Source: Oscillospiraceae bacterium (lineage in GTDB: Bacteria; Bacillota; Clostridia; Oscillospirales; Acutalibacteraceae). From it: 64,000 nt of DNA. Positions 56,066 to 64,000 of this stretch are shown in pieces. The notes beneath the pieces are model-generated. The model saw nothing but the letters and a program-made list of their open reading frames with translations. It was not told the DNA's origin and did not search any database. The stretch lies in contig SVPV01000004.1 of NCBI GenBank assembly GCA_015065725.1, positions 1-64,000 on the forward strand, written 5' to 3'. The stretch's first letter is position 1. Each line of letters begins with the position of its first letter. The translations under genes were made by a program, and so were the position numbers.

Positions 56066-56120
56066 AGCCAAAGCATTCAAACCCGAATCAGCCTAAAAGG
56101 GCGGTTTAAATGCTTTGGCT
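56066..56120 (+). other. Second hairpin between the BMP and ATPase genes
   Basis: AGCCAAAGCATT pairs with AATGCTTTGGCT, with a further AAACC/GGTTT inner stem and a ~20-base loop. It ends 10 bases before the ribosome site of the ATPase gene, so it may influence translation. Confidence 0.6.
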
Positions 56121-56140
56121 TAAGTGAACGGAGGTTTAAT

Positions 56141-57682
56141 GTGGAAAAGCAACCTGCTATTGAACTAAAAAACATAACAAAGAGATTTGGCAAAACAGTT
56201 ATCGCCAATAAAAACGTAAATCTTACTGCCTATCGCGGTGAGATTCTTTCCATTTTAGGCGAAAACGGAAGCGGAAAGACCACCCTTATGAATATGATTT
56301 CGGGTATTTATTTTCCGGATGAAGGTCAAATTTTTATTAACGGTGAGGAAGCAGTTATTTCATCTCCAAAGGATGCATTTGACTATAAAATAGGTATGAT
56401 TCACCAGCATTTTAAGTTGGTGGACGTGTTTAGTGCGGCTGAAAACATAGTGCTTGGAATTGATGAGGGTAAGTATAACCTTAAAAATTCTATTGGCGAA
56501 ATTAAGAAAATCAGCGAACAATACGGTTTTGATTTGGATGTTGAAAAGAAAATCTATACTATGTCGGTATCAGAGAAACAAACTGTTGAAATCGTTAAGG
56601 TTTTATATAGAGGTGCCGATATTCTTATTTTGGACGAGCCGACTGCCGTTTTAACACCTCAAGAAACCGAAAAGCTGTTTAGCATTTTAAGAAGTATGAG
56701 GGATGATGGCAAGTGTATTATCATCATAACCCATAAGCTTCACGAAGTTCTCTCACTATCGGATAGGGTTTCTGTTTTACGTAAGGGCGAATATGTAGGA
56801 ACGGTTAATACTGCCGAAACAAATGAAGCAGAGCTTACCGAAATGATGGTTGGAAAAAAGGTCAACCTCAATATTAAAAGGGAAGAGCCGAAAAATGTTG
56901 AGGATAGACTTATAGTCGATAATATAACCTGTGTTGACCGCTTGGGTGCAACTATTCTTGATAAGGTTTCTTTTACTGCTAAAAGCGGAGAAATACTTGG
57001 TATTGCAGGTATTGCAGGCTCAGGTCAAAGAGAACTGCTTGAATCAATAGCAGGACTTCAGCATTTGTCCTCGGGTGAGATACTATATCTTGATGCAAAA
57101 ACAGGCAAAACAGAGAACTTGAGAGATAAAACACCTATGCAGATAAGAAATATGGGTGTTCGTCTTTCTTTTGTTCCCGAAGACCGTTTGGGTATGGGAC
57201 TTGTAGGTAATATGGATATCATTGATAATATGATGCTCAGAAGTTATTCAAGAGGTCATTCAATGTTTTTAAAACGCAGAAAGCCAAAAGACCTTGCAAT
57301 GAAGATTATTCATGACCTAGATGTTGTAACACCGAATGCCTTTACTCCTGTCAGAAGACTTTCGGGCGGTAACGTTCAAAAGGTGCTTGTAGGCCGTGAA
57401 ATTGCGGCTTCGCCCACCGTTTTAATGGTTGCTTACCCTGTTAGAGGACTTGATATTAACTCTTCATATATGATTTATAATCTGCTTAACGAGCAAAAGG
57501 AAAAGGGCGTCGCAATAATTTTTGTTGGCGAGGACCTTGATGTTTTGGTAGAGCTTTGTGATAGAATTATGGTTATCGGCTCGGGCAGAGTAACAGGTAT
57601 TGTTGATGGCAGAACGGCAACTAAAGAGGAAATCGGTCTCTTGATGACAAAATCAAAACAGGAGGGTGAAGATAATGGCTGA
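56141..57682 (+). CDS. Nucleoside ABC transporter, duplicated ATP-binding subunit
   Basis: The 513-residue protein has two ATPase cassettes, as in sugar and nucleoside importers (RbsA/NupO type). The first has Walker A GENGSGKTT, signature SVSEKQTVEIVKVLY (LSGGQ degenerate) and Walker B ILILDEPTAVLT. The second has GIAGSGQRE (Walker A lacks Lys), RLSGGNVQKVLVGREI and VLMVAYPVRGLD. GTG at 56141 has GGAGG 6 bases upstream; upstream in-frame sequence is not family-like. It overlaps the next gene by 8 bases. Confidence 0.95.
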   Translation: MEKQPAIELKNITKRFGKTVIANKNVNLTAYRGEILSILGENGSGKTTLMNMISGIYFPDEGQIFINGEEAVISSPKDAFDYKIGMIHQHFKLVDVFSAAENIVLGIDEGKYNLKNSIGEIKKISEQYGFDLDVEKKIYTMSVSEKQTVEIVKVLYRGADILILDEPTAVLTPQETEKLFSILRSMRDDGKCIIIITHKLHEVLSLSDRVSVLRKGEYVGTVNTAETNEAELTEMMVGKKVNLNIKREEPKNVEDRLIVDNITCVDRLGATILDKVSFTAKSGEILGIAGIAGSGQRELLESIAGLQHLSSGEILYLDAKTGKTENLRDKTPMQIRNMGVRLSFVPEDRLGMGLVGNMDIIDNMMLRSYSRGHSMFLKRRKPKDLAMKIIHDLDVVTPNAFTPVRRLSGGNVQKVLVGREIAASPTVLMVAYPVRGLDINSSYMIYNLLNEQKEKGVAIIFVGEDLDVLVELCDRIMVIGSGRVTGIVDGRTATKEEIGLLMTKSKQEGEDNG

Positions 57683-58790
57683 TACCAAAATTCAAAAAAA
57701 TCACCGCGAGCCTTTTTTGAGGGTTGTTAAACGCGATGATATGGCTAGTTGGAAAGCATGGCTTATTAGATGTGCAACCATTGTTATTGCCTTCTTTTTA
57801 ACAGGACTTCTTTCAATGGCAATTACCCAAAAGGGATTTGCCGACACTTATGACATAATGTTTACGGGTGTGTTTGGCCGTTTGTTTGAGGGCCATACAA
57901 CTATGCTTTGGAAATATCTTCAAGAAATCGCCATTCTTTTGGCGTTGGCATTGGCTTTAACTCCTGCATTTAAAATGAAGTTTTGGAACTGCGGTGCAGA
58001 GGGACAGGCTTTAATGGGTGGTTTGGCATCAATCGTTTGTATGATAGAATTAGGCGACAAGCTTCCCTATGGGGCACTTATTGCGGTTATTGCAGTTACA
58101 AGTATATTGGCGGGTGCAATATGGGGCGTTTTGCCTGCTATATTCAAGGCGGTTTTTAACACAAACGAAACCCTTTTCACCCTTATGATGAACTACATAG
58201 CAACCCAAATAATAGCATATTATGTTTATATTAAGGGCGGCGGTTCAAACGTTATTAACCCCGTTGATGCAGGTAATTTTCCATCGGTTGGCAGCAACGA
58301 TTATTTCGTAAATATCGTAATTGTTGCAGTTATTACTGTTGTAATGTACATCTACCTTAAATATAGTAAACAGGGCTATGAAATATCGGTTGTAGGTGAG
58401 AGTCAAAATACGGCCAGATATATTGGAATTAACGTTAAAAAGGTTATTATCAGAACAATGGTTATATCGGGTGCTCTTTGCGGAATTACAGGTATGCTTC
58501 TTGTTGCTGGTAAGGACCATAGCATTAATATAAACAGCGTTGGCGGTCAAGGCTTTACTGCAATTTTAATGTCTTGGCTCGGTCAGTTTAATCCCTTTAT
58601 TATGGTGGTTATGACTGCCATTGTGGTATTTTTAAGACTTGGTGTTGCTAAGGTTGCTGACACTTCGCTTCTTAATTCCTCTTTCTCAGAAATTATAGTT
58701 GGTATAGTTATCTTAATGTTAGTAGGCTGCGAATTCTTTATTCGCTACTCGGTTAAATTCCGTCATAACGCAAAGGAGGGTGAGGTATGA
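57675..58790 (+). CDS. Nucleoside ABC transporter permease
   Basis: The 371-residue BPD_transp_2-family permease has around eight to nine membrane helices and the characteristic FWNCGAEGQALMGGLAS motif. GYEISVVGESQNTARYIGINVKKVIIRTMVISGALCGITGMLLVAG is the cytoplasmic coupling loop. GGAGGG lies ahead of the ATG at 57675. It overlaps the ATPase gene before it and the second permease after it. Confidence 0.93.
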   Translation: MADTKIQKNHREPFLRVVKRDDMASWKAWLIRCATIVIAFFLTGLLSMAITQKGFADTYDIMFTGVFGRLFEGHTTMLWKYLQEIAILLALALALTPAFKMKFWNCGAEGQALMGGLASIVCMIELGDKLPYGALIAVIAVTSILAGAIWGVLPAIFKAVFNTNETLFTLMMNYIATQIIAYYVYIKGGGSNVINPVDAGNFPSVGSNDYFVNIVIVAVITVVMYIYLKYSKQGYEISVVGESQNTARYIGINVKKVIIRTMVISGALCGITGMLLVAGKDHSININSVGGQGFTAILMSWLGQFNPFIMVVMTAIVVFLRLGVAKVADTSLLNSSFSEIIVGIVILMLVGCEFFIRYSVKFRHNAKEGEV

Positions 58791-59776
58791 TTATTCAATT
58801 TATTTGTCGAGCAATATTACTTGGCGTTCCTCTCCTTTACGGCTCAACAGGTGAAATAGTAACCGAAAAATCGGGCCACCTTAACCTTGGTATACCAGGA
58901 ATTATGTATGTTGGTGCAATAAGCGGTGTTGTTGGCTCTTTTCTTTATGAAAACTCGTGTGGTAATGATATCGCTAATATGAATCCGCTTTTAGCGGTTT
59001 TAATTCCGCTTTTGTGTACCATTGTAGGCTCGGCGGTTATGGGACTTATCTATTGCTTCCTCACCGTTACGCTTCAGGCAAATCAAAACGTTACGGGTCT
59101 TGCTCTTACAACTCTTGGTATTGGACTCGGTAATTTCCTTGGTGCATCACTTATTAACATTACAAAAAGTGAGCTACCCTCTATCGCGTTAACAAAAACA
59201 AGCTCGTTTTTCGCTGCAAAGCTTCCCTTTGCAGATGATTTAGGCTTTATTGGTGAGCTTTTATTCTCGCACGATTTTTTAACCTATTTTGCAGTTATAA
59301 TTGCTTTGTGTGCAAGCTTTGTTTTAAATAAAACAAGGGTGGGACTCAATCTTCGCTCTGTAGGTGAAAATCCTGCAACAGCAGATGCGGCAGGAATAAA
59401 TGTTATAAAATACAGATATGTTGCTACTTGTATAGGCAGTGCTATTGCGGGACTTGGCGGTCTTCAGTATGTTATGGCTTATGCTAGCGGCGTTTGGTCT
59501 AATAATGCTTTCGGTGACCGCGGTTGGATGGCTATAGCCCTTGTTATATTCGCACTTTGGAAGCCGTCGGTTGCAATTTTAGGCTCATTCCTTTTCGGTG
59601 CACTTTGTAATGCAAACAACTATATTCAGGGTCTTGGTACTGAAACGCAGGAGCTTTTCAAAATGCTTCCTTATATTGTAACAATTATCGTTCTTATTAT
59701 TACAAGTATGCGTAAAAAGAGAGAACATCAACCCCCTGAAAGCCTAGGACTTTCGTATTTCAGAGAAGAAAGATAA
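58787..59776 (+). CDS. Nucleoside ABC transporter permease, second
   Basis: The 329-residue BPD_transp_2 permease is the partner of the preceding subunit. Motifs are GEIVTEKSGHLNLGIPGIMYVGAI and the coupling loop GLNLRSVGENPATADAAGINVIKYRYVATCIGSAIAGLGG. It ends in a basic tail. ATGA overlap couples it to the first permease. The four-gene set (BMP, ATPase, two permeases) after xpt suggests purine nucleoside uptake. Confidence 0.93.
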   Translation: MIIQFICRAILLGVPLLYGSTGEIVTEKSGHLNLGIPGIMYVGAISGVVGSFLYENSCGNDIANMNPLLAVLIPLLCTIVGSAVMGLIYCFLTVTLQANQNVTGLALTTLGIGLGNFLGASLINITKSELPSIALTKTSSFFAAKLPFADDLGFIGELLFSHDFLTYFAVIIALCASFVLNKTRVGLNLRSVGENPATADAAGINVIKYRYVATCIGSAIAGLGGLQYVMAYASGVWSNNAFGDRGWMAIALVIFALWKPSVAILGSFLFGALCNANNYIQGLGTETQELFKMLPYIVTIIVLIITSMRKKREHQPPESLGLSYFREER

Positions 59777-59779
59777 ACA

Positions 59780-59813
59780 AAAAATCCTCACAGTCTAGAC
59801 TGTGAGGATTTTT
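59780..59813. terminator. Bidirectional terminator, perfect palindrome
   Basis: AAAAATCCTCACAGTCT and its exact inverse AGACTGTGAGGATTTTT meet at the centre, between convergent transporter and maf genes. Confidence 0.93.
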
Positions 59814-59818
59814 AAATT

Positions 59819-60406
59819 TTACTTAAAAATATCAATACTAAGTTTCTTTAACATTTTGTATAAAAGATTTACAGGTAAGCCTACCACATTAAAATAACAG
59901 CCGTCAATGCGGTTTATGAATTTTGAGGCATATCCTTGAATTCCGTAACTGCCTGCCTTGTCATCACACTCGCCTGTGGCAATGTAATTTTCAATTTCGT
60001 CGTCTGAAAGCGGGTCAAAATAAACTAAAGTAGTTTCGTGGTTTACAAGTATTTCTTCACCCTTTATAACGGCGACACCGCTTGTAACGCTATGACTCTC
60101 ACCCGATAAAAGCTTTAGCATACATTTGGCATCTGTACGGCTAGTGGGCTTGCCTAGAATATTGCCGTCTTTTGCTACAACTGTATCTGCGGCTATAATT
60201 ACCGTATCACCGTTGAATTTATTTTCTTTGATTAAAATATCCTTTACGGCTAACGCTTTTCTTTTGGATAATTCTTCCACTAAAAGCTCGGGAGAATTTA
60301 TATTGGAGCTCTCATCAGTTTCGGCTGTAAAAACCGTAAATTCGACGCCTAAATTTTTTAGTATTTCACTTCTTCTCGGTGATTTTGAGGCTAAAATAAT
60401 ATTCAT
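59819..60406 (-). CDS. maf: Maf family nucleotide pyrophosphatase
   Basis: Maf proteins hydrolyse dTTP/UTP and modified nucleotides. Motifs are LASKSPRRSEILKNLGVEF, VIIAADTVVAKDGNILGKP, SGVAVI and a C-terminal GDDKAGSYGIQGYASKFINRIDGCYFNVVGLP. It has 195 residues from the ATG at 60406; a TTG at 60427 would extend into a terminator. AAGGA precedes it. Its promoter is not clear; it may be read through from ilvE. Confidence 0.94.
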   Translation of the reverse strand: MNIILASKSPRRSEILKNLGVEFTVFTAETDESSNINSPELLVEELSKRKALAVKDILIKENKFNGDTVIIAADTVVAKDGNILGKPTSRTDAKCMLKLLSGESHSVTSGVAVIKGEEILVNHETTLVYFDPLSDDEIENYIATGECDDKAGSYGIQGYASKFINRIDGCYFNVVGLPVNLLYKMLKKLSIDIFK

Positions 60407-60425
60407 ACGGATTTCATTTCCTTTC

Positions 60426-60456
60426 AAAAAGACTGCCGCAAAAGCGACAGTCTTTT
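60426..60456 (-). terminator. Terminator after the 107-residue protein gene
   Basis: GACTG-CGC / GCG-CAGTC with one mismatch and T-runs on both sides. It separates this gene from maf and overlaps maf's upstream region. Confidence 0.75.
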
Positions 60457-60457
60457 A

Positions 60458-60781
60458 TCATTTTCTATGGTATGAGTAGTGTACTACAATATCCATTTTT
60501 TCACCGTTTAAACTGTTGATACCCGAAACGGTAATACCGTCACCGCTTAAAAGAGTGAAATATTTAGCATCAGTTGCCTTGCATTTAAAGACATCGGTTT
60601 CACCGCACATAACCCTTATTTCACCGTCAATTACAACAATTCTTCCGCTTTTGCCGAGAATTTCTTCACTGATGTTTCCGTCGGGCAAAACACTTCGTTT
60701 GGTGACATATTTTATCTGTCTGCCGTCCATTTGCTTAAGGACCGAATCTTGTGGATTTTTCTTCTTAAAAATAGAGAACAT
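60458..60781 (-). CDS. Small uncharacterised protein downstream of ilvE
   Basis: The 107-residue protein has no signal or membrane helix. It is predicted beta-rich after a Lys-rich N-terminus (MFSIFKKKNPQDS), with VTKRSVLPDGNISEEILGKSGRIVVIDGEIRVMCGETDVFKC and a C-terminal VHYSYHRK. I do not recognise a family. It starts 3 bases after the ilvE stop, so it is translated with ilvE, and ends at a terminator. Confidence 0.75.
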   Translation of the reverse strand: MFSIFKKKNPQDSVLKQMDGRQIKYVTKRSVLPDGNISEEILGKSGRIVVIDGEIRVMCGETDVFKCKATDAKYFTLLSGDGITVSGINSLNGEKMDIVVHYSYHRK

Positions 60782-60784
60782 AGG

Positions 60785-61849
60785 TTATTTTATCTCACAG
60801 GTCCAACCGTAGCAGTCGTCAATTTTTCCCCACTGAATACCTGTTAGGGTATCATAAAGCATTTGTGTTACTTCGCCGATTTCACCGCCGTTAATAGCGT
60901 ACTTTTTATCCTTGTAGCAAAGCTCGCCAATGGGGGAAATAACAGCCGCTGTACCGCAACCCCAAGCCTCTTCAAGCTTGCCGCTTTCAAGTGCTTCGGA
61001 TAATTCGTCAATGCTAAGTAGACGTTCACTAACGGTATATCCTTTTGATTTAAGTACCTCAATACAAGATTTTCTTGTAATACCTGGTAGAATTGAGCCT
61101 GTAAGTGCGGGTGTTACGATTTCGTCACCAATCTTGAACATAACGTTCATTGCACCAACTTCTTCGATATAGCGTCTTTCAACACCGTCAAGCCATAAAA
61201 CCTGTGAATATCCTTTTGCCTCTGCCTTAGCACCTGCACGGTTAGAAGCGGCATAGTTACCGCCGCACTTGATATAACCTGTACCGCCTTTAACAGCACG
61301 AACGTCTTCAGCCTCAATCATAATCTTAACAGGATTTATACCCTCTTTATAATAACTTCCTACGGGGGAGGCAATTATCATATAGGTAGCGTTTTGTACG
61401 GCGTGTACGCCAAGCGATTCGTCATTACCAAACATAAACGGACGAAGATAAAGGGAGGTGCCCTCTGCCGACGGTGTCCAATCCTGTTCTACGCTTACGA
61501 ATTTAGTTAAAATTTCTAAAGCCATATCTTCGGGAATCTCTGGTAAACATAAACGCTCTGCCGAGCTATTCATACGGCGTATATTTTCAATAGGACGGAA
61601 CAGCTGTACCTTACCGTCGGCACGGCGGTATGCTTTGAGTCCTTCAAATATTTCCGAACCGTAGTGAAGTACGGTGGAGGCGGGGTGTAACGAAATGTTT
61701 TCAAAGGGAACAATACGTTGATTGTGCCAACCCTCGTCTTTAGAATAATCCATTATAAACATATGGTCGGTAAAGAATTTGCCAAAGCCTAATGTACTGC
61801 TTTCGGGCTTTTCTTTAGGATTTTCGGTTTTTATAAATTTAATTTCCAT
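60785..61849 (-). CDS. ilvE: Branched-chain amino acid aminotransferase
   Basis: IlvE transaminates leucine, isoleucine and valine using PLP. Class IV aminotransferase motifs are present: VLHYGSEIFEGLKAYRRADG, FRPIENIRRMNSSAERLCLPEIP and the PLP-lysine region KGGTGYIKCGGNYAASNRA. ERRYIEEVGAMNVMF and LTGSILPGITRKSC follow. The ATG at 61849 with GGAG 8 bases upstream gives 354 residues, the usual length of the longer bacterial type. A consensus promoter lies upstream. Confidence 0.96.
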   Translation of the reverse strand: MEIKFIKTENPKEKPESSTLGFGKFFTDHMFIMDYSKDEGWHNQRIVPFENISLHPASTVLHYGSEIFEGLKAYRRADGKVQLFRPIENIRRMNSSAERLCLPEIPEDMALEILTKFVSVEQDWTPSAEGTSLYLRPFMFGNDESLGVHAVQNATYMIIASPVGSYYKEGINPVKIMIEAEDVRAVKGGTGYIKCGGNYAASNRAGAKAEAKGYSQVLWLDGVERRYIEEVGAMNVMFKIGDEIVTPALTGSILPGITRKSCIEVLKSKGYTVSERLLSIDELSEALESGKLEEAWGCGTAAVISPIGELCYKDKKYAINGGEIGEVTQMLYDTLTGIQWGKIDDCYGWTCEIK

Positions 61850-61883
61850 AAGCTTTACTCCAAACAAAAATTAATACGTTAAA

Positions 61884-61912
61884 AGTATAGCACCATAAAA
61901 AATGTTTGTCAA
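61884..61912 (-). promoter_or_regulatory. Promoter of ilvE
   Basis: TTGACA (61912-61907), a 17-base spacer and TATACT (61889-61884). No T-box or attenuator is visible in the short leader. Confidence 0.8.
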
Positions 61913-61952
61913 TATTATAAAATTCATTTTTTTAAGTAAAATTAAGGCATAC

Positions 61953-61980
61953 TTGCAATTTTTTTTAGGTGTTGTATAAT
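61953..61980 (+). promoter_or_regulatory. Promoter of the FkbM gene
   Basis: TTGCAA (61953-61958), 16 bases, TATAAT (61975-61980). The ATG lies 24 bases after the -10 box. Confidence 0.75.
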
Positions 61981-62003
61981 AAGGTGGAAACGGGGTGTGC
62001 AAA

Positions 62004-63053
62004 ATGCTAAAAGACCTTTGGACAAGGCTTAAGGAAACCGATAAACCCATAGTGCTTTACGGTATGGGCAACGGTGCAGATAAAATTTATAACGAGCTTA
62101 AAAGACGAGGCATAGATATATCGGGCATATTTGCCACCGCCGAATTTGTAAGGCAAAAAAACGTTTACGGTTTTGACCTTTTAAGTTATGACGCTATTAA
62201 AGAAAAACTAGGCGATATGGTGGTGCTAGTCTGCTTCGGCTCTGCAAGGGAAGAGGTATTTTGCGAAGTTAAGCGTATAGCTCATGAACAGGAGCTTTAT
62301 TTTCCCGATGTTCCCGTATACGGCACAGATATTTTTGATATAGAGTATGTAAACGCTCACCGTCAACAGCTCGAAAGAGTTTATAATAGTCTTGCTGACC
62401 AAAAATCCAAAGAAACCTTTAAAAATATAGTAATGTATAAGCTTACGGGTGAGTGTGAATACCTGTATAAATGTGAAGTATCTCCCGACGAGCCGTATAA
62501 CTCATTTTTTACCCTTACAGATAGTGAAACATATTTAGATCTAGGGGCTTATAACGGTGATACGGTGCTTGATTTTAAGGGTAGAGTAGCATCATACAAC
62601 AAAATTATTGCGGTTGAGCCAAACGGGCGTTCCTTTAAAAAGCTATGCGAAAATACCGCTGACATTTCTAATATAATCTGTCATAACGTGTATATAAGCG
62701 ATAGCGAAAAGCTAATAGAAATAAGCAAGGGTAGGGGCAGGGGAACCTCAGTAAAGAGTGGTGGTATATCCGTTCTAGCAAATTCGGTTGATAATATAAT
62801 AAACGGTGAGAAAATAACACTTTTAAAGGCAGATGTTGAGGGTGAGGAAATTCCTATGCTCAAGGGTGCTACAAAGGCAATTTGTGAGAATTTTCCGAAA
62901 ATGCAAATCGCCTGCTATCATAGAAGTGACGACCTGTGGACAATACCCGAAGCGGTATCGGAAATTAGTGAAAATTATGATATTTATATCCGTCATTTCC
63001 CGTATCTGCCCGCATGGGATACAAATTACTACTTTGTGCCAAAATGCTTTTAA
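62004..63053 (+). CDS. FkbM family methyltransferase
   Basis: The C-terminal ~200 residues form a SAM-dependent methyltransferase of the FkbM type (ETYLDLGAYNGDTVLDF, IIAVEPNGRSFKKLCENTADI, ITLLKADVEGEEIPMLKGA). The N-terminal ~110 residues have a Rossmann-like fold with IVLYGMGNGADKIYNELKRRGIDISG, resembling nucleotide-sugar or polysaccharide-associated domains. It probably methylates a surface glycan sugar. The ATG at 62004 has GGGGTG upstream. It is alone; no glycan cluster surrounds it. Confidence 0.87.
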   Translation: MLKDLWTRLKETDKPIVLYGMGNGADKIYNELKRRGIDISGIFATAEFVRQKNVYGFDLLSYDAIKEKLGDMVVLVCFGSAREEVFCEVKRIAHEQELYFPDVPVYGTDIFDIEYVNAHRQQLERVYNSLADQKSKETFKNIVMYKLTGECEYLYKCEVSPDEPYNSFFTLTDSETYLDLGAYNGDTVLDFKGRVASYNKIIAVEPNGRSFKKLCENTADISNIICHNVYISDSEKLIEISKGRGRGTSVKSGGISVLANSVDNIINGEKITLLKADVEGEEIPMLKGATKAICENFPKMQIACYHRSDDLWTIPEAVSEISENYDIYIRHFPYLPAWDTNYYFVPKCF

Positions 63054-63153
63054 AAATATATAATACAAAAAAGTGGAAATGTTTATATTTTTGTGTTACA
63101 ATGAATAAGTATATTGTAATCAGTAAAACTTTTTTAGAAAAGAATGGCGTTTT

Positions 63154-63996
63154 ATGAGTTGTTTGATTAATTTTTTAAAGGGAATATTGGTAGGTGTCGG
63201 CGGTATAGCACCCGGACTTTCTGGTAGCGTTATGCTACTGATTTTAGGTCTGTATGAGCGGTGCATTAATGCTATAGGCACGCTTTTTAAAAACTTTAAA
63301 AAGAATCTTCTTTTTCTGGTTCCTTTGGTGTGTGGATTTGGCGTAGGTATATTGTTGTTTAGTAAAGTTGTCGACTTTTTGCTCATTAACTACGAATTCC
63401 ATACTAGGTATCTGTTTTTAGGTCTTGTAATAGGCACCCTACCGCTTTTTTACAAAACGGTTAAAAAGAAAGGCTTTGCCCTAAAACATTGGGGTATTAT
63501 ATTAGTAGCGGCAGCAGTTGGTGTTTTTCTTTTTTCTTTCAACAAAAGCTTGTTTGCACCTGTAGAAAATCCAAATTTGTTGCAGTCGGCATTTCTTGGT
63601 GTTGCGGTTGCAGGTTCTTCAATAATACCTGGGGTTGACAGTGCGGTTATATTATCTTCACTTGGACTTTATGAGCTGTATGTAGGCTCTATTGCCGATC
63701 TTAATTTTGTAGTTTTAATTCCCGCAGGTGTAGGACTTATAATAGGTGCGATTTTAATTTCTAAAATAATGAATTTCTTTATTGACCGTTTTTATACAGG
63801 TACATTTTCGATCATTTTCGGACTTTTTTTATCAATAATTCCTAATGTACTTAATAGAAGCTGTAGTATTGACAGTTTGACACAAGCACTAATAGCTTCC
63901 TTGCTAATAGTAGCAGGTTTTTTAGTTTCATATTATTTCGGTGATATAAAGGAAAATAATGAGAAAATAAAAAAAATAATTAAAAGAAAAAAATAA
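63154..63996 (+). CDS. DUF368 family protein (PopT-type undecaprenyl phosphate transporter)
   Basis: The 280-residue membrane protein has eight or nine hydrophobic segments and the DUF368 signature KGILVGVGGIAPGLSGSVMLLILGLYERCI, repeated as GVAVAGSSIIPGVDSAVILSSLGLYELYV. This internal duplication is typical. DUF368 proteins are known to flip undecaprenyl phosphate back across the membrane, complementing UppP encoded 22 kb upstream. The ribosome site is weak. It ends 4 bases before the window edge and appears complete. Confidence 0.9.
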   Translation: MSCLINFLKGILVGVGGIAPGLSGSVMLLILGLYERCINAIGTLFKNFKKNLLFLVPLVCGFGVGILLFSKVVDFLLINYEFHTRYLFLGLVIGTLPLFYKTVKKKGFALKHWGIILVAAAVGVFLFSFNKSLFAPVENPNLLQSAFLGVAVAGSSIIPGVDSAVILSSLGLYELYVGSIADLNFVVLIPAGVGLIIGAILISKIMNFFIDRFYTGTFSIIFGLFLSIIPNVLNRSCSIDSLTQALIASLLIVAGFLVSYYFGDIKENNEKIKKIIKRKK

Positions 63997-64000
63997 TAAA

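Overview
The window looks like a chromosomal segment of an anaerobic, low-GC Gram-positive bacterium, most likely an Oscillospiraceae/Ruminococcaceae-type gut clostridium. I infer this from gene content: pyruvate:ferredoxin oxidoreductase, oxygen-sensitive pyruvate formate-lyase behind a ZTP riboswitch, a glgC-glgD-glgA glycogen set, HrcA/CIRCE heat-shock control, strong GGAGG ribosome sites with many GTG/TTG starts, and DUF975, COG2509 and TspO genes. Nothing in the sequence names a species.

Layout. 1-8 kb: pyruvate dissimilation (nifJ; pflB-pflA under a ZTP riboswitch) with a PHP-domain phosphoesterase. 8-12 kb: an AraC regulator divergent from two TIM-barrel sugar isomerases and a Gfo/Idh/MocA oxidoreductase. 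12-19 kb: an S1-domain protein, a DUF975 membrane protein, the trans-translation pair smpB-ssrA, an ABC exporter with a PqqD-like protein, nnr and a lipoprotein. 19-26 kb: the HrcA regulon hrcA-grpE-dnaK-dnaJ with a palindromic MITE-like insertion between dnaK and dnaJ, then an FKBP-type lipoprotein and a phosphopantetheinyl transferase. 26-34 kb: a compact, intact-looking phage head and packaging cassette (terminase, scaffold-like, capsid, portal, connector, large hub-like protein) with no tail, lysis or replication genes, running directly into a lipoprotein glycoside hydrolase gene. 35-41 kb: a XerC/D-type recombinase, the glycogen operon and uppP. 41.2-41.8 kb: tRNA-Pro preceded by a tandem array in which its 5' end is repeated around two near-identical 165-bp inserts. 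41.8-45 kb: a TetR-controlled divergent membrane locus with a perfect 23-bp inverted repeat, a polysaccharide deacetylase and TspO. 45-51 kb: rlmB, a pseudo-P-type ATPase, metG and a TatD nuclease. 51-60 kb: enolase, a COG2509 flavoprotein, xpt and a BMP-type nucleoside ABC transporter. 60-64 kb: maf, a small orphan protein, ilvE, an FkbM methyltransferase and a DUF368 lipid-carrier transporter.

How the genes fit together. NifJ and PFL are alternative routes from pyruvate to acetyl-CoA. The ZTP riboswitch ties formate production by PFL to one-carbon demand for purine synthesis, and the xpt-BMP transporter locus covers purine salvage. GlgC/D/A store glucose as glycogen. UppP and the DUF368 protein both serve undecaprenyl carrier recycling. 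The four places most worth a second look are the tailless phage-head cassette, the tRNA-Pro tandem array, the degenerate P-type ATPase inside a translation operon, and the frameshifted start of the BMP lipoprotein. No CRISPR array, rRNA or complete insertion sequence was seen.
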